Shown here: piece by piece, positions 1-11,557 of the stretch
Layout of the letters: each line of letters starts with the position of its first letter
Position numbering within the stretch: the first letter of the stretch is position 1
NCBI GenBank assembly: GCA_029204225.1
Contig: CM055094.1
Span: forward strand, 6,766,548-6,830,547
DNA: 64,000 bases
Direction: 5' to 3'
DNA from: Diphasiastrum complanatum
Lineage: Eukaryota > Streptophyta > Lycopodiopsida > Lycopodiales > Lycopodiaceae
The notes under the pieces: model-generated
Seen by the model: only the letters and a program-made list of their open reading frames with translations
Told to the model about the DNA's origin: nothing
Databases searched by the model: none
Program-made: the position numbers and the translations under genes

Positions 1-528
1 GGAACAAGAAAATAAACGAACGGTACAGAGAGTGAGACTGTATGGCACTTGTCAACATTGATAATTCACCTTGAATATTGCAATATCCCATTGGTCTTGT
101 AAAGTAATGAGAAAAACTCTGATATGCCCTTGTCAAAAACAAGGCGGGGTTGGTGACACTAAATCTACTATCATTGATATGAGATATTGTAAGATATGGC
201 TTGAAATGCATGGAAGGAGAAGATACTATTCCCATTAGTATCCTATGGATCATGAGATTCATAAAATGAATCGCTTTAAGATTTCCTAATCGCAAAGTTG
301 GTTTGTTATATTCAGTGGTTGGAAATTTCGTCAGAAAATGGAAAGACATATAGATTTGAGATTGCAGGAGTGGAGATAAAATGCCAATTTCCTGGGGAGA
401 GTCCGCTTGTCTGGGAATAGTAGCAGATGAAGGAATATCGGTTTTCTCTGCGTCTTGCAATAACTCAGTTCATATAACGTCTATGTTCGATTATCGATCT
501 GGTAAATGTAGTGGTAAAGTAGAAGTTC
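1..528. other. Unassigned sequence downstream of the gag relic
   Basis: Here the protease/pol of the gag relic would be expected on the minus strand. I see only short broken frames and cannot name a domain. Likely decayed element body cut by the window edge. Confidence 0.3.
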
Positions 529-529
529 T

Positions 530-1953
530 CAAGGAACTTCTCCATTGAGCAGCAGATTTAACTGTTGGTTGCTATGGTGCTCGTGTGGTGTTGTCGTGAG
601 GATTCTATCGTGATTCATAACTGACATGTCGGGCAGGTAGGATCTTACTTGGTTGCTTTGGACAATCTTTGAAACTATGTTTTTGGACATAGTCGGGACA
701 CTTGGCATGGTACTTGGTCTTGACTGGACAGTCAACCATGAAGTGGCCGATTTCACCACAAATGAAACATCTGTTGTTCAATGGCCCTTGTATAATGGCA
801 TAACTATCTTCTATGGCTAGTGGTTCTAAACTTTCTGGTGGGTATTCGTGATAATGCGAGGAATGTCCAGATTGCGACGGTTGTTCTTCATATCATTGGA
901 TGGCATGTTCTTGGATATGCTGATGTGAAGAGCAAGCATCAGCAGGATGCGTAGCCCAGAAGTGTGGGCACCAGATGGATTTTCGTCTATAAGGTACCCG
1001 TGCAGGGTTTGGCTGACCAGGTATACTACTCTGGATAGTCTTCAGGGTATGTTGAAACTCATTGGTGAGTTTCTCCATTTGTAGCTGGTGTTGCTTATCA
1101 AGCAACTCCAACTGGGATTCCCAAAGCTGATCTTGGGTATCATCGATTGGCTTCGACTCATGGGTTGCACGATGTGATTTCTATTCCCTAGGTTCGTCAA
1201 CATCAGATCCTTCGCATTCTTCCTTGATGGCATCAGACATAGCTAACTTTAGGCTCGTATATTTGTCATTGGATTTAAGCTCGCATCTAATCCATCTTGG
1301 AAGGCCGACTAAAAACTAGATGATGAGCATCTGTTCGGTGGGTTGTTCTTGTACTTGACTTGTGAGGCGCTTGAATCGCTCAATATAGTCTCGTACACGG
1401 TCATCTTTTGTCATCTTGATATTACTCAATTTGACAAAAGGACTCTCTATCAAACGAAATGGTTTAAAATGCTTGATAAAGGACTCTTTCAGAATTGACC
1501 AGTCTATCTTATCTTCACGATCAAGGTTAAAAAACCATCATGTGTTTTAGCGATCATGGTCATGGAAAACAATTGGACCATAGCGTCAGGAGATGTTTCG
1601 CCATAAATGTCACACTCATTTTCAAAGATTTGCAAGAATCTTTGAGGGTCCGAACTACCGTCAAACTTGGGTAGATCCAACTTAGGTGTTCTCTTTTCAA
1701 GATGAGCTTCGTGAGTGGCAAAAGCTCCATTCAAGTGTGTTTTGGCGTGTGATGCTTCAACACCATGAACATGGGCTCGTGCTTGTGAAGACTCGACTCT
1801 ATCAGATTCTTGTCCCTCGAATGGGTTTGTGGATGGCTCATGTATTTGGGACCTCATTTGGTAGAACCTATGACGTCTAATTTCTTCAGCTGTAGGAGAC
1901 CTTATTTCATATGGATAATCTTCTGGGATTTCAAGATCTAAATGGTGGTTCAT
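530..1953 (-). pseudogene. Decayed retrotransposon gag gene
   Basis: Minus-strand ATG at 1953 opens 149 residues, including LDLPKFDGSSDPQRFLQIFE, a retrotransposon gag motif (capsid-like domain that coats the RNA). After stops and shifts the remains continue to a zinc knuckle near 720-770 (RCFICGEIGHF then C, a C-x2-C-x4-H-x4-C pattern), used for RNA binding. A protease or polymerase is not recognisable in the first 528 bases. Gag layout resembles gypsy-type elements, but without pol the superfamily is uncertain. Confidence 0.6.
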
Positions 1954-2044
1954 TGTGTACTGTCGTGTATTTTTGTATTTTGTATGGGTTTCAGGTGTTT
2001 TTGTGTTTTTTGATTTTTTAGGATTTTTTTTTTTTGAGCTCTAA

Positions 2045-2540
2045 GACTCTGTCAAATTGGTGGTTCGATCGAAATTGCAATCAGAGATCTCGGTCCGGTC
2101 GAGATTGGAGTTAAGTGAGCCGGTCGAGATTTGATCTAATTGCCTCGGTCAAGATCTAATCACGTCCTGACTCAGTCAAGATCTTGACCAGAGGCACGAT
2201 CGAGATATTGACCAATGCCCTCGGTCGAGATTTGAACCAATGTCCTCGGTCAAAACCTGAACCAAAACCCTCGGTCGAGATCATAACCAAAGACTCGGTC
2301 GAGATGGTCACCAAAACGACTCGGTCGAGATGGTAACCAAAACGACTCGGTCAAGATGCCAATGGAGGGGCTCGGTTGAGATGCCAATGGAGGGGCTCGG
2401 CTGAGATGCCAACAGAGGGGCTCGGTAGAGATGCCAACGAAGGGGCTCGGCTGAGATGGTGACAGAGGAGGTCTCGACTGAGATGGTGACGGAGGAGGTC
2501 TCAGCTGAGATGGGAATGAAGGTGTTCGGTTGAGATGGAG
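2045..2540. repeat. Imperfect 25-27 bp tandem array (CTCGGTCGAGAT)
   Basis: Roughly 18-20 copies of a 25-27 bp unit with core CTCGGTCGAGAT, followed by variable accaaaacg or gccaatggagggg spacers. Copies drift from the accaaaa type (left) to the gccaacggagggg type (right). The minus strand reads in frame as a Pro/Ser repeat, but this is a by-product of the repeat. It sits just upstream of the gag relic and may be part of its leader or LTR. Confidence 0.75.
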
Positions 2541-2599
2541 TGTGAAGGGGGTGCAGAGGATGGGTATACTGTGGGTAAAGGAGGACACAGAAGGATCGT

Positions 2600-3680
2600 A
2601 AGAGGTGTTATGGAACGTGTGGAGGGTGGTTGCAAGTCGTTTTGAGCTATGAACGGATCTGGAAATATTTCAGATTGCTTGTATGGATCCGATCAAAGGT
2701 AGTGTTGCAGCATGTATCGTTTATGAGTGTGAATGGTGCAAGCAGCAACAGGCCAAATGTACACAGATTCCTTACTCTAGAGAATCTGTTGGCTGGTTCT
2801 TGTTCTTTCTTCTTGTTTACAGAACGGTTTCTGCCTATTACCAGGCTCGTTTGGGCATTTATTGGATGTTTCTTGTTTATTACAATGCCCAGATCAGGCA
2901 GGATAAACAATCTTGTTTCTTGTTTGTTTTTTACATTTTCTAAATTTCCTGCTTGTCAGAGGACACTCAGATTGGTCACTCTTTCACTTGAAAGCACATG
3001 CATAAACGATCACAATCAGTCAATCATGCATGCCAAAACGTTCAACCATAAAATCAACATGCAGAACCGTTGAACATTGATTGAAATGCCATGAAATCCT
3101 ACTTTAATGCTACAAAACGAGTTTGAATCAGATTCTTACCAACTAAAACTAAGCTACACTTGCATTAATCCACAATACAAGAAACAAGAAACTAATCTAA
3201 CAACATTTTAACAGTTCAAGGATCAAGAAACACTCATTTCTTGATTCTTGGACAACCCAAAAACATCAAGAATTGGATTGTAAGAGGATATGCAAGATAT
3301 CTATGGCAATCAACACCAGCTTATATATTCTAGAGATCCAACTTGAAAAAAGCATGAAACCCCTTAATCTTGTCTTACACAAGAAGAGTGCACATAAGTC
3401 TTCTCAAGCACAAAATTTGGATAGTAAATCGTTTCAAGGCACTCAAAATACAAGCAGAGTTGTAGGTTAAGAGAAGAGTTAAAAGTTCAGATCAAACAAT
3501 GGGAGTGAGTACATTAGTAAATGAGTAAAAATCATTTCTACACAAAGGAAGAAAGAAAGAAGGGAGTTCACTATACCTTACAATCCACACCCAACTAGAG
3601 TAGCAAAAAGGAAGAACATGATGATGGTGCAATGTATGCTATGCGACAGCTTGGACAACATAATTGGATTTAAACATTCA
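2600..3680. other. No recognisable gene
   Basis: Open frames of up to 147 codons occur here but resemble no family I know, overlap one another and have low-complexity composition. I see no RNA gene or clear repeat. Confidence 0.3.
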
Positions 3681-3689
3681 CCAAATGGA

Positions 3690-4530
3690 TGTGATCGAGT
3701 CGGTTTTCTCGACAATGAACTGCAAAAAGAAGTATATATGAAGCAGCCGGATAGGTTTGCAAGACATTCCAACCTGGTTTTCAGATAGAAAAGAGCATTT
3801 GCATGACCTTTAGCAAGCATTGAGAGTTCAGCTTGAAAAAATAGGTGGGTACTTCATGTTAGAATTGTGTGCATCAAAGATTCAAAAGACTGGGCAGTGG
3901 GAAGCAAGCAAGATGTGTACACTGCTAATTTCTACATTGAAAGACTTCCTTGCATAATCGAGAAACATATCCTTAAGTTAAGAAACAAAGAGAGAATAGA
4001 GAACAACAAAGATGATCATAAGCTCGTTACATTGTATTAACATATTACACAAGCTAAACTCTGTATGTGATGATACAAAGAAGAGATTGTTGCTGCAGCT
4101 GCTAGCTGATTGCAGACCTATATGTAATTAAATCTAAGTTACATGATTGATAAATAGAAGCGAAAGTTACGGGTAGATACAAACTATGCTCTGTTTTTGG
4201 ATGCTTGACCCTCCCAGCATGGACAGGCTTTATAGGCAGGGCCAGGCAAGGTGATGCCAAGAAGAGGATGACCCAGATTGCTTTAGTGGCGTGACGTCAA
4301 CAAACAAAGAGACATTTTGCTTGACACCAACACTTCGGCAAGAGGGGGTTCAGAAGGTGCCAATTTGACAGAAGCTTATTTTTCAAAAGGGAAGGGGAAG
4401 AACTTATATTTGTGCCACCGTCATCCACAGAAGCCGAATATGTGAGTGTTTGTCAAGCTTTCAAAGAATATGTTTGGATCAAAAATCTTAGTGAAGAGAT
4501 TAAGATGGGGAACAGGGAATTCTCGGATCT
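3690..4530 (+). pseudogene. Ty1/copia pol relic (RT and RNase H scraps)
   Basis: Around 3712-3765 the plus strand reads NELQKEVYMKQPDRF, the copia reverse-transcriptase motif FLNGxLxEEVYMxQPxGF. At 4424-4500 it reads SSTEAEYVSVCQAFKEYVWI, the copia RNase H end motif. Between them the body is lost or unreadable. Heavily decayed. Confidence 0.65.
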
Positions 4531-4539
4531 GTCCCCATT

Positions 4540-5880
4540 AAACAATGATTGGCAGATAGAAATGGCACATATTACAGGGGGAGAGTCTAAGAGGACTCTG
4601 TACACTAACTCTCAAATTTGTCCTCATTAACGAACTTGTACAACAATGCCCGGCAGAAAGACGCAATAGAAACTACATGGAATTCTCAGAGAACTCTGTA
4701 CACAAATCCTTAGCTCTGTCCTTTATAAGACTATGTATGAGGTATGCCATGAAACGTCGATCTTTAGATTCTCTTGGGAATCAGGATTCTTTACAAAATC
4801 ATAGCATTATAAGTTCCAAAGAAATAGACTGCATTATAATGACAAGGCTCCAACAATCCATCTCGAAATACGAAAAAACAGGCTGCATAATAATGTAAAG
4901 GCTCCAATGATTAATCCAGTAAATAGGAAGGAAAAGTCTGCATAAGAATGACAAGGTTCCAATGATCAATCCAATAAATAAGAAGGAAAGGGCTGCATGA
5001 GAATGACAAGCGTCAAATCCTGTCAATACGAAGCTATCATTGAAACCAGCTGATAAGCTCCTAAAGCTGGAAGACTAGTGAAGATCAGTTTTCCACAAAG
5101 AAAGCTTTGCATCATATATATTACCTGTACGGGCCACAATTAGAACGCTATTGGGGTGACAAAGAACCGATGATAAATCCAAAAACTACACCTATATAAA
5201 CTATTGCAAGCTATAATGAATTTAAACTATGTCAGGCATGGACATCTCAGTTCTGTTCTTCAATAAAGCTTTGTACATAGCCTTCCAGCTCTTTGCTCAA
5301 AATATGCATCTCAGCTATGTCTTTCTGTAGATCTTTGTAAAAAAACATTCAGCTAGTAACCTGATAGAATCGTTTACAGGAAAAACATACAAATCTCAGT
5401 AGACTCCAAAAGTTATTTGATGTCTTTTATCCTAGTTCCTGGATCTAGAAAGTTGCTAATGTCGTCACTGAAACGAATGAATGGAAGAATTTCTTATGTA
5501 GGTGCATGGCCCGCTGAGAAAAACCATGTAGAAAAACAATCCGGCATGCCAAAATCTTATAATGAGATAAACACTCTCAAATCTTAATTATTGCCTACTG
5601 CAATAATTCTAATGCACTATTAGAGTAAAGAGTTACATGGTATGTCTTCATTAAATACAGACATCCTGAAATGATTTAAAATATTATAAATAAATTGCCT
5701 TCAAAATGTAAGTTCGGCGCATTGCTCGATAAAAGTAAGTAAAGCAAATGCAAAATGACGAAGAACGAGTTGGCTTTTCCCCCCCTTGTCATCTACTCAA
5801 GCTCACAGTTGAACCCGTAAGCCAGCCATTGAATCCCCACTCGTAGCTGTAACTGCTTGAACGCAAGGCTGCTCGTTGTT
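4540..5880. other. No gene; 3' flank of SPC12
   Basis: AT-rich sequence with a diffuse repeat near 4830-5010 (variants of gctgcataataatgacaaggctccaatgatcaatcca, 3-4 copies). No coding family is recognisable. The right end should contain the SPC12 3' UTR. Confidence 0.35.
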
Positions 5881-5887
5881 CTTGCAA

Positions 5888-6181
5888 CTACCTGTGCCCC
5901 TTGGAATCAAATGAGGAGCTTCTCAGCAACTCAGCCCTGGATTGTGAAATAATGCTGCTGGAAGACTCAAGCCGCTTTGGCTGCATCCACTCACGAGGAT
6001 GCCTATAGAAATAGGGCCAATCCGGGATAAAAATTAATAGTAGTAGGAAAACGCCGATGCCATATACCATCAGCATTGTCTTAAACGATGACATTATGCA
6101 TCCTGAGGTAATCGCGATAAGAGCACATGATAATAGACCGTAGAGCAAAAGCTGATCTGTAGACGGAAGTCGGAAATCCAT
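5888..6181 (-). CDS. SPC12: Signal peptidase complex subunit 1 (12 kDa subunit, SPC12 family)
   Basis: A 97-residue ER membrane protein. SPC12/SPCS1 is a small non-catalytic subunit of the signal peptidase complex, which cleaves signal peptides from secretory proteins. The ATG at 6181 gives MDFRLPSTDQLL, aligned without gaps to the family start MDWxxQxLxEQLM. There are two hydrophobic segments (about residues 11-30 and 36-53). The hallmark IPDWPYFYRHPREW at 52-65 matches the family PNWPFFNRHPLKWL. Both termini are expected in the cytosol. The Ser/Arg-rich tail (residues 71-97) differs from the Lys-rich tail I know from Arabidopsis. The frame stays open upstream to an acceptor (ag at 6248-6247), so a leader exon or an N-terminal extension is possible. 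The length fits the family (about 90-100 aa). Confidence 0.82.
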   Translation of the reverse strand: MDFRLPSTDQLLLYGLLSCALIAITSGCIMSSFKTMLMVYGIGVFLLLLIFIPDWPYFYRHPREWMQPKRLESSSSIISQSRAELLRSSSFDSKGHR

Positions 6182-6246
6182 GCGTCCGATTCCAGGAAGA
6201 AATGGATCGTCCAAATAACTTTTGACTTCTTGGCTTGCTTCGAATC

Positions 6247-7608
6247 CTGGAATATCAAAATTTAAACTAAAAAAGCCCTACTCTCTTTGTTGATTACCTC
6301 GTGCTTGCATGCTAGCACTTGAACTGCAAAGCTGCACTGTCTTTGTTGATTATTTCGTGCTTGCAGCAGATCTGAGATGCTGAAGTTTCTCCAGGTACCC
6401 CTCTCAGGCTTCAGATACAGTTCGGTATTTGCTTGGAGCTAATGCCTGACTTGCGACTAGCTCGTAGTTGGATGTGATCAGATTTCGCATTTGCCAAATA
6501 AAAGCTACTGTTTAAGCAATTCAACGATTGAGTCCAGAAATGACCAGCAATCAGTTTAGAGTTCATCTAGCTTAAACAGTACTATAACGTGAAAATATTT
6601 CACCATAGCCGATAAAATCTACACATTCAAACAATCCAAACACTCAGTCCACAAATCTGTTCACCCTTAACCAGGAGTTGATATTACAGCCTCAAACATT
6701 AACATAATGTGATCAGATTTCGTATCTGCTAACGAAAAGCTACAAAATCAAACAATCCAACCACTCAGTGCAAAAAATCAACCTAGAGTTGATATTACAG
6801 CCTCAAACACTAACATAATGTGATCAGATTTCGTATCTGCTAATGATCAAACAATCCAACCACTCAGTCCACAAATATGTTCACCAAAAATCAGCCTAGA
6901 CTTGATATTACAGCCTCAAACACTAGCATAATGTGATCAGATTTTCTATCTTTTAATGAAAAGCTACAAAATCAAACAATCCAACCAGTCAGTGCACAAA
7001 TCTGTTCACCAAAAATCGACCTAGAGTTGATATTTGAGCCTCAAACATTAACATAATGTGATCAGATTTCGTATCTGCTAACAATCCAACCACTCAGTCC
7101 ACAAATCTGTACACCAAAAATCAGCCTAGACTTGATAATACAGCCTCAAGCATTAACTCAATGTGATCAGATTTCGTATCTGCTAATGATCAAACAATCC
7201 AACCACTCAGTCCACAAATCTGTACACCAAAAATCAGCCTAGACTTGATAATACAGACTCAAACATTAACATAATGTGATCAGATTTCGTATCTGCTAAT
7301 GATCAAACAATCCAACCACTCAGTCCACAAATCTGTACACCAAAAATCAGCCTAGACTTGATACTACAGCCTCAAACATTAACATAATGTGATCAGATTT
7401 CGTATCTGCTAATGATCAAACAATCCAACCACTCAGTCCACAAATCTGTACACCAAAAATCAGCCTAGACTTGATACTACAGCCTCAAACATTAACATAA
7501 TGGATCAGATTTCGTATATTTTAATGAAAAGCTACGAAATCAACCAATCCAACCACCACAAATCGGTTTCCAGTTAATCCAGCCTCAAAAAATAACAGAA
7601 AAACACAC
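6247..7608 (-). other. Probable 5' leader intron of SPC12
   Basis: On the minus strand a donor GCAG|GTGTGT at 7608 and an acceptor attccag at 6247 could bound a 1.36-kb leader intron filled by the 113-bp minisatellite. The upstream ATGs at about 7636-7648 are not in frame with the SPC12 start, so the first exon would be untranslated or carry a short upstream ORF. A segment near 6430-6465 resembles one near 7644-7675 (ttggagct..aatgcctga.ttgcga), suggesting the intron grew by duplication. Confidence 0.4.
6474..7560. repeat. 113-bp minisatellite array
   Basis: The anchor GTGATCAGATTTCGTATCTG recurs at 6474, 6709, 6820, 6933, 7058, 7163, 7276, 7389 and (one base short) 7502. Steps are 105-125 bp with 113 most common, and the first gap is about two units. 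Each unit also carries CAATCCAACCACTCAGTCCAC, a CACCAAAAATCAGCC block and CAGCCTCAAACATTAACAT. Central copies are the most alike, as expected of an array that spreads by unequal exchange. It lies in the presumed SPC12 leader intron. Confidence 0.88.
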
Positions 7609-7689
7609 CTGCTTCCCCCCTCAACAGATCCCATCACCTTCATCTTGGAGCTGCCAATGCCTGAATTGCGAATCACTGGAAGCCGCTGA

Positions 7690-7890
7690 TCCCTGGCCGT
7701 TTCACTTGCATGCAGCAGCAGCGCCAGAGATTCAGAGGCCTAACGGCACCGCTTTCCGCTTTGCCACCTGCCCAGGCCCAGGCCCCGGCCAGGCCCAATT
7801 AATAATACCCATCCACCAAAACGACCCACTTTGACCTTTAAAGTTTAATGGGGGGGTGGGTCATAGTCATAACCGCCCACAGCCCACCCA
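7690..7890 (-). promoter_or_regulatory. Putative SPC12 promoter with GGCCCA elements
   Basis: A GC-rich patch in an AT-rich region holds several GGCCCA/TGGGCC-type motifs (about 7767-7800) and further CCCA motifs near 7860-7890. TGGGCC 'site II' elements are typical of plant housekeeping promoters. It lies just upstream of the presumed leader exon, which is the reason for the call. Confidence 0.4.
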
Positions 7891-7973
7891 ACAACATGAC
7901 TTTGTTTTAATGGATCATTTACCATTTGCATATGCCCATCCATTTCCGTCCCTCTTTACGCCAAGTGCCCATC

Positions 7974-8152
7974 CTTTTCTTGTCCTTGTTGTTTGCTTCG
8001 TCGTGCCGGTGGGGTAAGCTATTGTGAACGTTAGCTTTTTCTTGCCCTTGTTATTAGCTTGGTTGTGCTTGCGGTAAGCTATCGTGAACATTAGCTTTTT
8101 CTCGTCCTTGTTATCAGCTTGGTCGTGCCGGCGGAAGCTACTGTGAATGCTT
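7974..8152. repeat. Three-copy 60-bp tandem repeat
   Basis: Three units of about 60 bp (starts near 7974, 8034 and 8094), each with TTTTCTTGTCCTTGTT, GCTTsGTCGTGCCGG and GTAAGCTATTGTGAA variants. About 80 percent alike by eye. No coding meaning seen. Confidence 0.7.
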
Positions 8153-9100
8153 TGCTCAAAGCTGAGGTGTCGCTCTAAAATGAGTTTGAGCATTATAAAT
8201 GAGTCTTCTTTTTTTAGTTTTCTAAAATGCAATCTTTGTTTTGATAATTTTTTTAATGATTTGAAAGCTTGACAAAGCTTCTTGTGATACGTCAGTCACC
8301 TTGTTTTTTGTTTTTTTGCCTTGCCACTTACCAAACAGGGTCCTCTATAAGGTTCTTTGTAGTTATAGCATTGACGCACTTTGGGTTTTGATTTTTTTTT
8401 AACACTTGTAATCTTTGAGATTTATGCACATTTCCATGTATAGGAGAAGTCCCCCGTCCGAGGGCCTTCCCCGATTTCAAAAAATTATACCTTCCAAGAG
8501 AAGGTTCTAGAATTTACCTTCTCTTCTCTATTTTCACCCTTCGCATTTCATCGTTCTCCTCGCTTTTTTCATTGGATTGATCCAGCTCTTCCCCTCTTTG
8601 CTAGCGTCACAAGCAGTTTGATGTAGGGGCAATGTTAGTGAAACAACAGTATTTGGCGATTCATCTGGGAAATCATTCTCATGAAATTACAGAGAGTCAA
8701 TCTTGACTTTAAGGTGAAGGAGCAACGAATTATTTCCTATGGTAGGACAAAAGAAGATAGAAAAGTAAGTGGCAAACGAAATAATCATGAAAGCCTTAAT
8801 TCCAAATGACAACACCAATGTCGAGAAGTTGTCATCAAATCAATTTGTTAATCTATTGGATCAATTGCAGCCACTGACTAATTAGAGAAGGTATGCGCAA
8901 TTTCACACACTAATTATATTTCACAGAGGCAAGTGCGTTATTTTATTTTATGCATAAGTTTTAGTTTGTTCACTTATTGTTTGTGTTTGTTGTAGACTCC
9001 GAAAATGGATTGATGAATATAGATTGGACACTTGTCTCTAAGCAGACTCTGTTGACTCCATCTTAAACTTGGAAGAGAAGTGCCAATATGATTATTTTTG
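8153..9100. other. No recognisable gene
   Basis: T-rich runs, then anonymous sequence. No known protein motif, tRNA fold or clear repeat seen on either strand. Confidence 0.3.
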
Positions 9101-9773
9101 TTGGATTTATTTCTCTACTCTCTTGAATCCATGTTAATCTAGTTCCATCCACATTGAAGCAGTTTTACATGCATTGTCGCACAGTCTGCAGAAATGCTCT
9201 ATTATCGAAGACAAACATCATACTCCCACTTCCTATACAGTGCAACCACTTGGACGATGACAGTAGCCACCACGATCTACCCAAGAAGGTGCAACAGCTC
9301 TATTCTCTTTCGTACATACATCCGCACTAATGTGAATTGTATATAGATGATGATCATTAGAACATCAACACAAGAACACAAGATGCCATTAGAGACAGAC
9401 ACTGTACATGCTTTCATGCATTAATTCTTCCTTTCAGACTGATTATCATTAATAAGCTCATAACTTTTACAGAGCAGAGTTAGCTTCCTGAGCACGTGGT
9501 TTCACCCACAATTGTCTTGTGCTCACAACATCCACCTGACTTGTATTTTCATACACATCAATTTGAATCGGCCAGTCTCATTGTTGAGTTTCGATCTTTT
9601 TTTGTGTTGCATGCTTTTGCTATTTTATTTTCTGTCTGACTCTCTTACTGCTTTGTCTGACTGTCTGTTTTTCTCGCTTCCACAACTGCAAACAAATTCT
9701 TTTGTGCTCGCCTGCGTGATCCATTATGATCCACATAGTGCATGCACCGAGGAGATTCCACCATCTCCCAGCA

Positions 9774-9785
9774 TGGTATCAGAGC
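9774..9785 (+). other. Primer-binding site of copia A
   Basis: TGGTATCAGAGC, the usual plant copia primer-binding site complementary to the 3' end of initiator-Met tRNA, directly after a ...CA LTR end. Confidence 0.8.
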
Positions 9786-9984
9786 ATATCTGCTTTCTTT
9801 ATCTGATACCCACATTGTGTCAGAAGTGGTTTTATGTCAGAGCTATCTTCATAGCTCAATAAACTTCCCATAGAACCTGGTTCTATCACCTAATAGAATA
9901 ATTGTTTTCTTGTTTTGTAAATTGCATTAAATTTTCATTCTTAAGTCACTTATGGTTATCATTGTCACCTAGACTAACTTCCAC

Positions 9985-10612
9985 ATGGATTCCCAAAGCA
10001 AAGCCAGTCCCATCGTGGACAAGCTTGATGGATCCAACTTCCATCTGTGGAACTTTAAGATAAAAACTGTGCTAATGGCTAGAGAGTTTTATGATGTTGT
10101 CACAGGTGCAAAGGCAAGACTTGAAACAGACGACATTGCAATCTCCCCATGGAAGCTAAAGGATGGCAAAGCTTTCGCGCAAATCATCCTCAACATCTCA
10201 AACACACAATAGGCCGTGTGTCTAAAGCTCAGACCTTGAAAGAAGTCTGGGACATCTTCAACACATTATACAATGTGTGGGACGTAGCTTCCAAGCTACA
10301 CCTCAGAAGGAGATTCTTCTCTCTCAAGATGACAAATGGTGCAGAATCACACCACCAATTCAAGAACCTGCTGCAACAAATGGCCATTGTCGAATCAGTC
10401 ATAGACGATCAACACGTAGTAATGACATTGCTTTCAAGCTTGCCAAGCTCATACGACAACTGGGTGATGATCATCACGACACACCCAAAGTTGACTCGAT
10501 CACGAGTCATCAAAAATGTTGATGTAGAAAGACACCAGAAGGAACGCACCCTGCAGTTTCTCAACAGTCGACTCTCATGCCTTATACACCAACAGAAGCT
10601 TGAGTAAGCAGA
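9985..10612 (+). pseudogene. Copia A gag (frameshifted)
   Basis: The ATG at 9985 opens a copia-type gag: LDGSNFHLWNFKIKTVLMA and FYDVVTGAKAR. The frame then shifts near 10205 and continues as TLKEVWDIFNTLYNVWDVAS, LHLRRRFFSLKM and LLSSLPSSYDNW, the gag-polypeptide (UBN2) core. A degenerate zinc knuckle follows near 10696-10730, interrupted by a stop. The shift and stops make it non-functional. Confidence 0.8.
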
Positions 10613-10879
10613 AGATGAAAGGCCTAAAACAACCGAAGCCAAATCAGAAGCCGGCACAACGTCAAGAATAGTCAAATCCACCGACAAAGAAAAAGTCGTT
10701 CTGTAGATACTACAAATGAACCAACCATGAGATCCAAGATTGCTGCATTCTACAAGCCAAAAACCATAAAGGGCCATCAAATCAGATGAAAAATGCAGGT
10801 GTAGAAGCACCTTAGCCCAATCAAGAAGCAGATCACAATGCATTCACGACAAGCCATCAAGACGCATCAGACGACAACT

Positions 10880-11148
10880 CCTAGTTTCTTGATTCCGGAG
10901 CCACTCAGCATATGACCAGTCATATCGGCCGTTTCGAGTCCTATACACCTTACAGTACCAAGAAGTATGTTCACCTAGGCGACAATAGCACACAGGCTAT
11001 CAGAGGTGAAGGTACAGTAAGATTAAGCTTTGCAAATGATCAATCTAAATTACTTTCAAGTGTCCTTCATGTACCAAATCTTTCTACGAATTTGCTCTAT
11101 GTAATTGGCAGCTTATCAGGTATAGTAGTTCCTTCACATATTCAATAG
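10880..11148 (+). pseudogene. Copia A protease fragment
   Basis: It reads FLDSGATQHMTSHIGRF, with the aspartic protease DSGA active site, then VHLGDNSTQAIRGEGTV and VLHVPNLSTNLL, the normal copia protease block. A stop directly precedes the domain, and the frame ends before the integrase. Confidence 0.75.
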
Positions 11149-11557
11149 GGATAATCTAATATGGTTAGGATACAAAGTATAATTCGAATCAGATCAATGT
11201 AAAGTAGTCGATAGAGTTAAGAAAACACAGTTTAAACACCCGACCGGATCAATCACCACAGCACAATGTCAAGTGCAACAAGACAAGACAACAGAATTGC
11301 TCTCCTCAAACTGTATATTCAACTTATAAGTAAGTACAAAGATAAGTTGCTTAAAAGCACTCAAAGGGCTCGTAAAAGAAAGATGGCCCGATAACTCTAG
11401 AACTAAGCACATGTGGTGCCGTCGAAATAAGAAAGCACTGTATAAGTCGATCATTGTTATTTTAACTCTCTCCCTCTTGATCAACGTCTCTCTTTGTTTT
11501 AGATTTTACTCTATTCATGGAACATACCTCCATGATAGTAGTACAAGTAAAGGCTTT

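Larger units (their letters stand above)
9110..11160 (+). mobile_element. Ty1/copia element A, 5' half
   Basis: The remains of an LTR retrotransposon: the 3' end of a 5' LTR (ending gca at 9773), a primer-binding site, gag and the start of the protease. The LTR start could not be fixed. The pol reading is lost after about 11150, where antisense element B begins. A plus-strand integrase piece beyond B (15822-16030) may be the continuation. Confidence 0.7.

Noticed and set aside
2250-2588. Open frame encoding a Pro/Ser-rich repeat protein
   Set aside because: It follows the tandem DNA repeat unit, has no conserved domain, and copies vary in ways that ignore codons.
2630-3073. 147-codon plus-strand frame rich in Phe and Leu
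   Set aside because: No known family, with competing frames on both strands. I could not support it as a gene.
7915-8232. 105-codon minus-strand frame with repeating TIAYRKHNQANN units
   Set aside because: It is a translation of the three-copy 60-bp DNA repeat.
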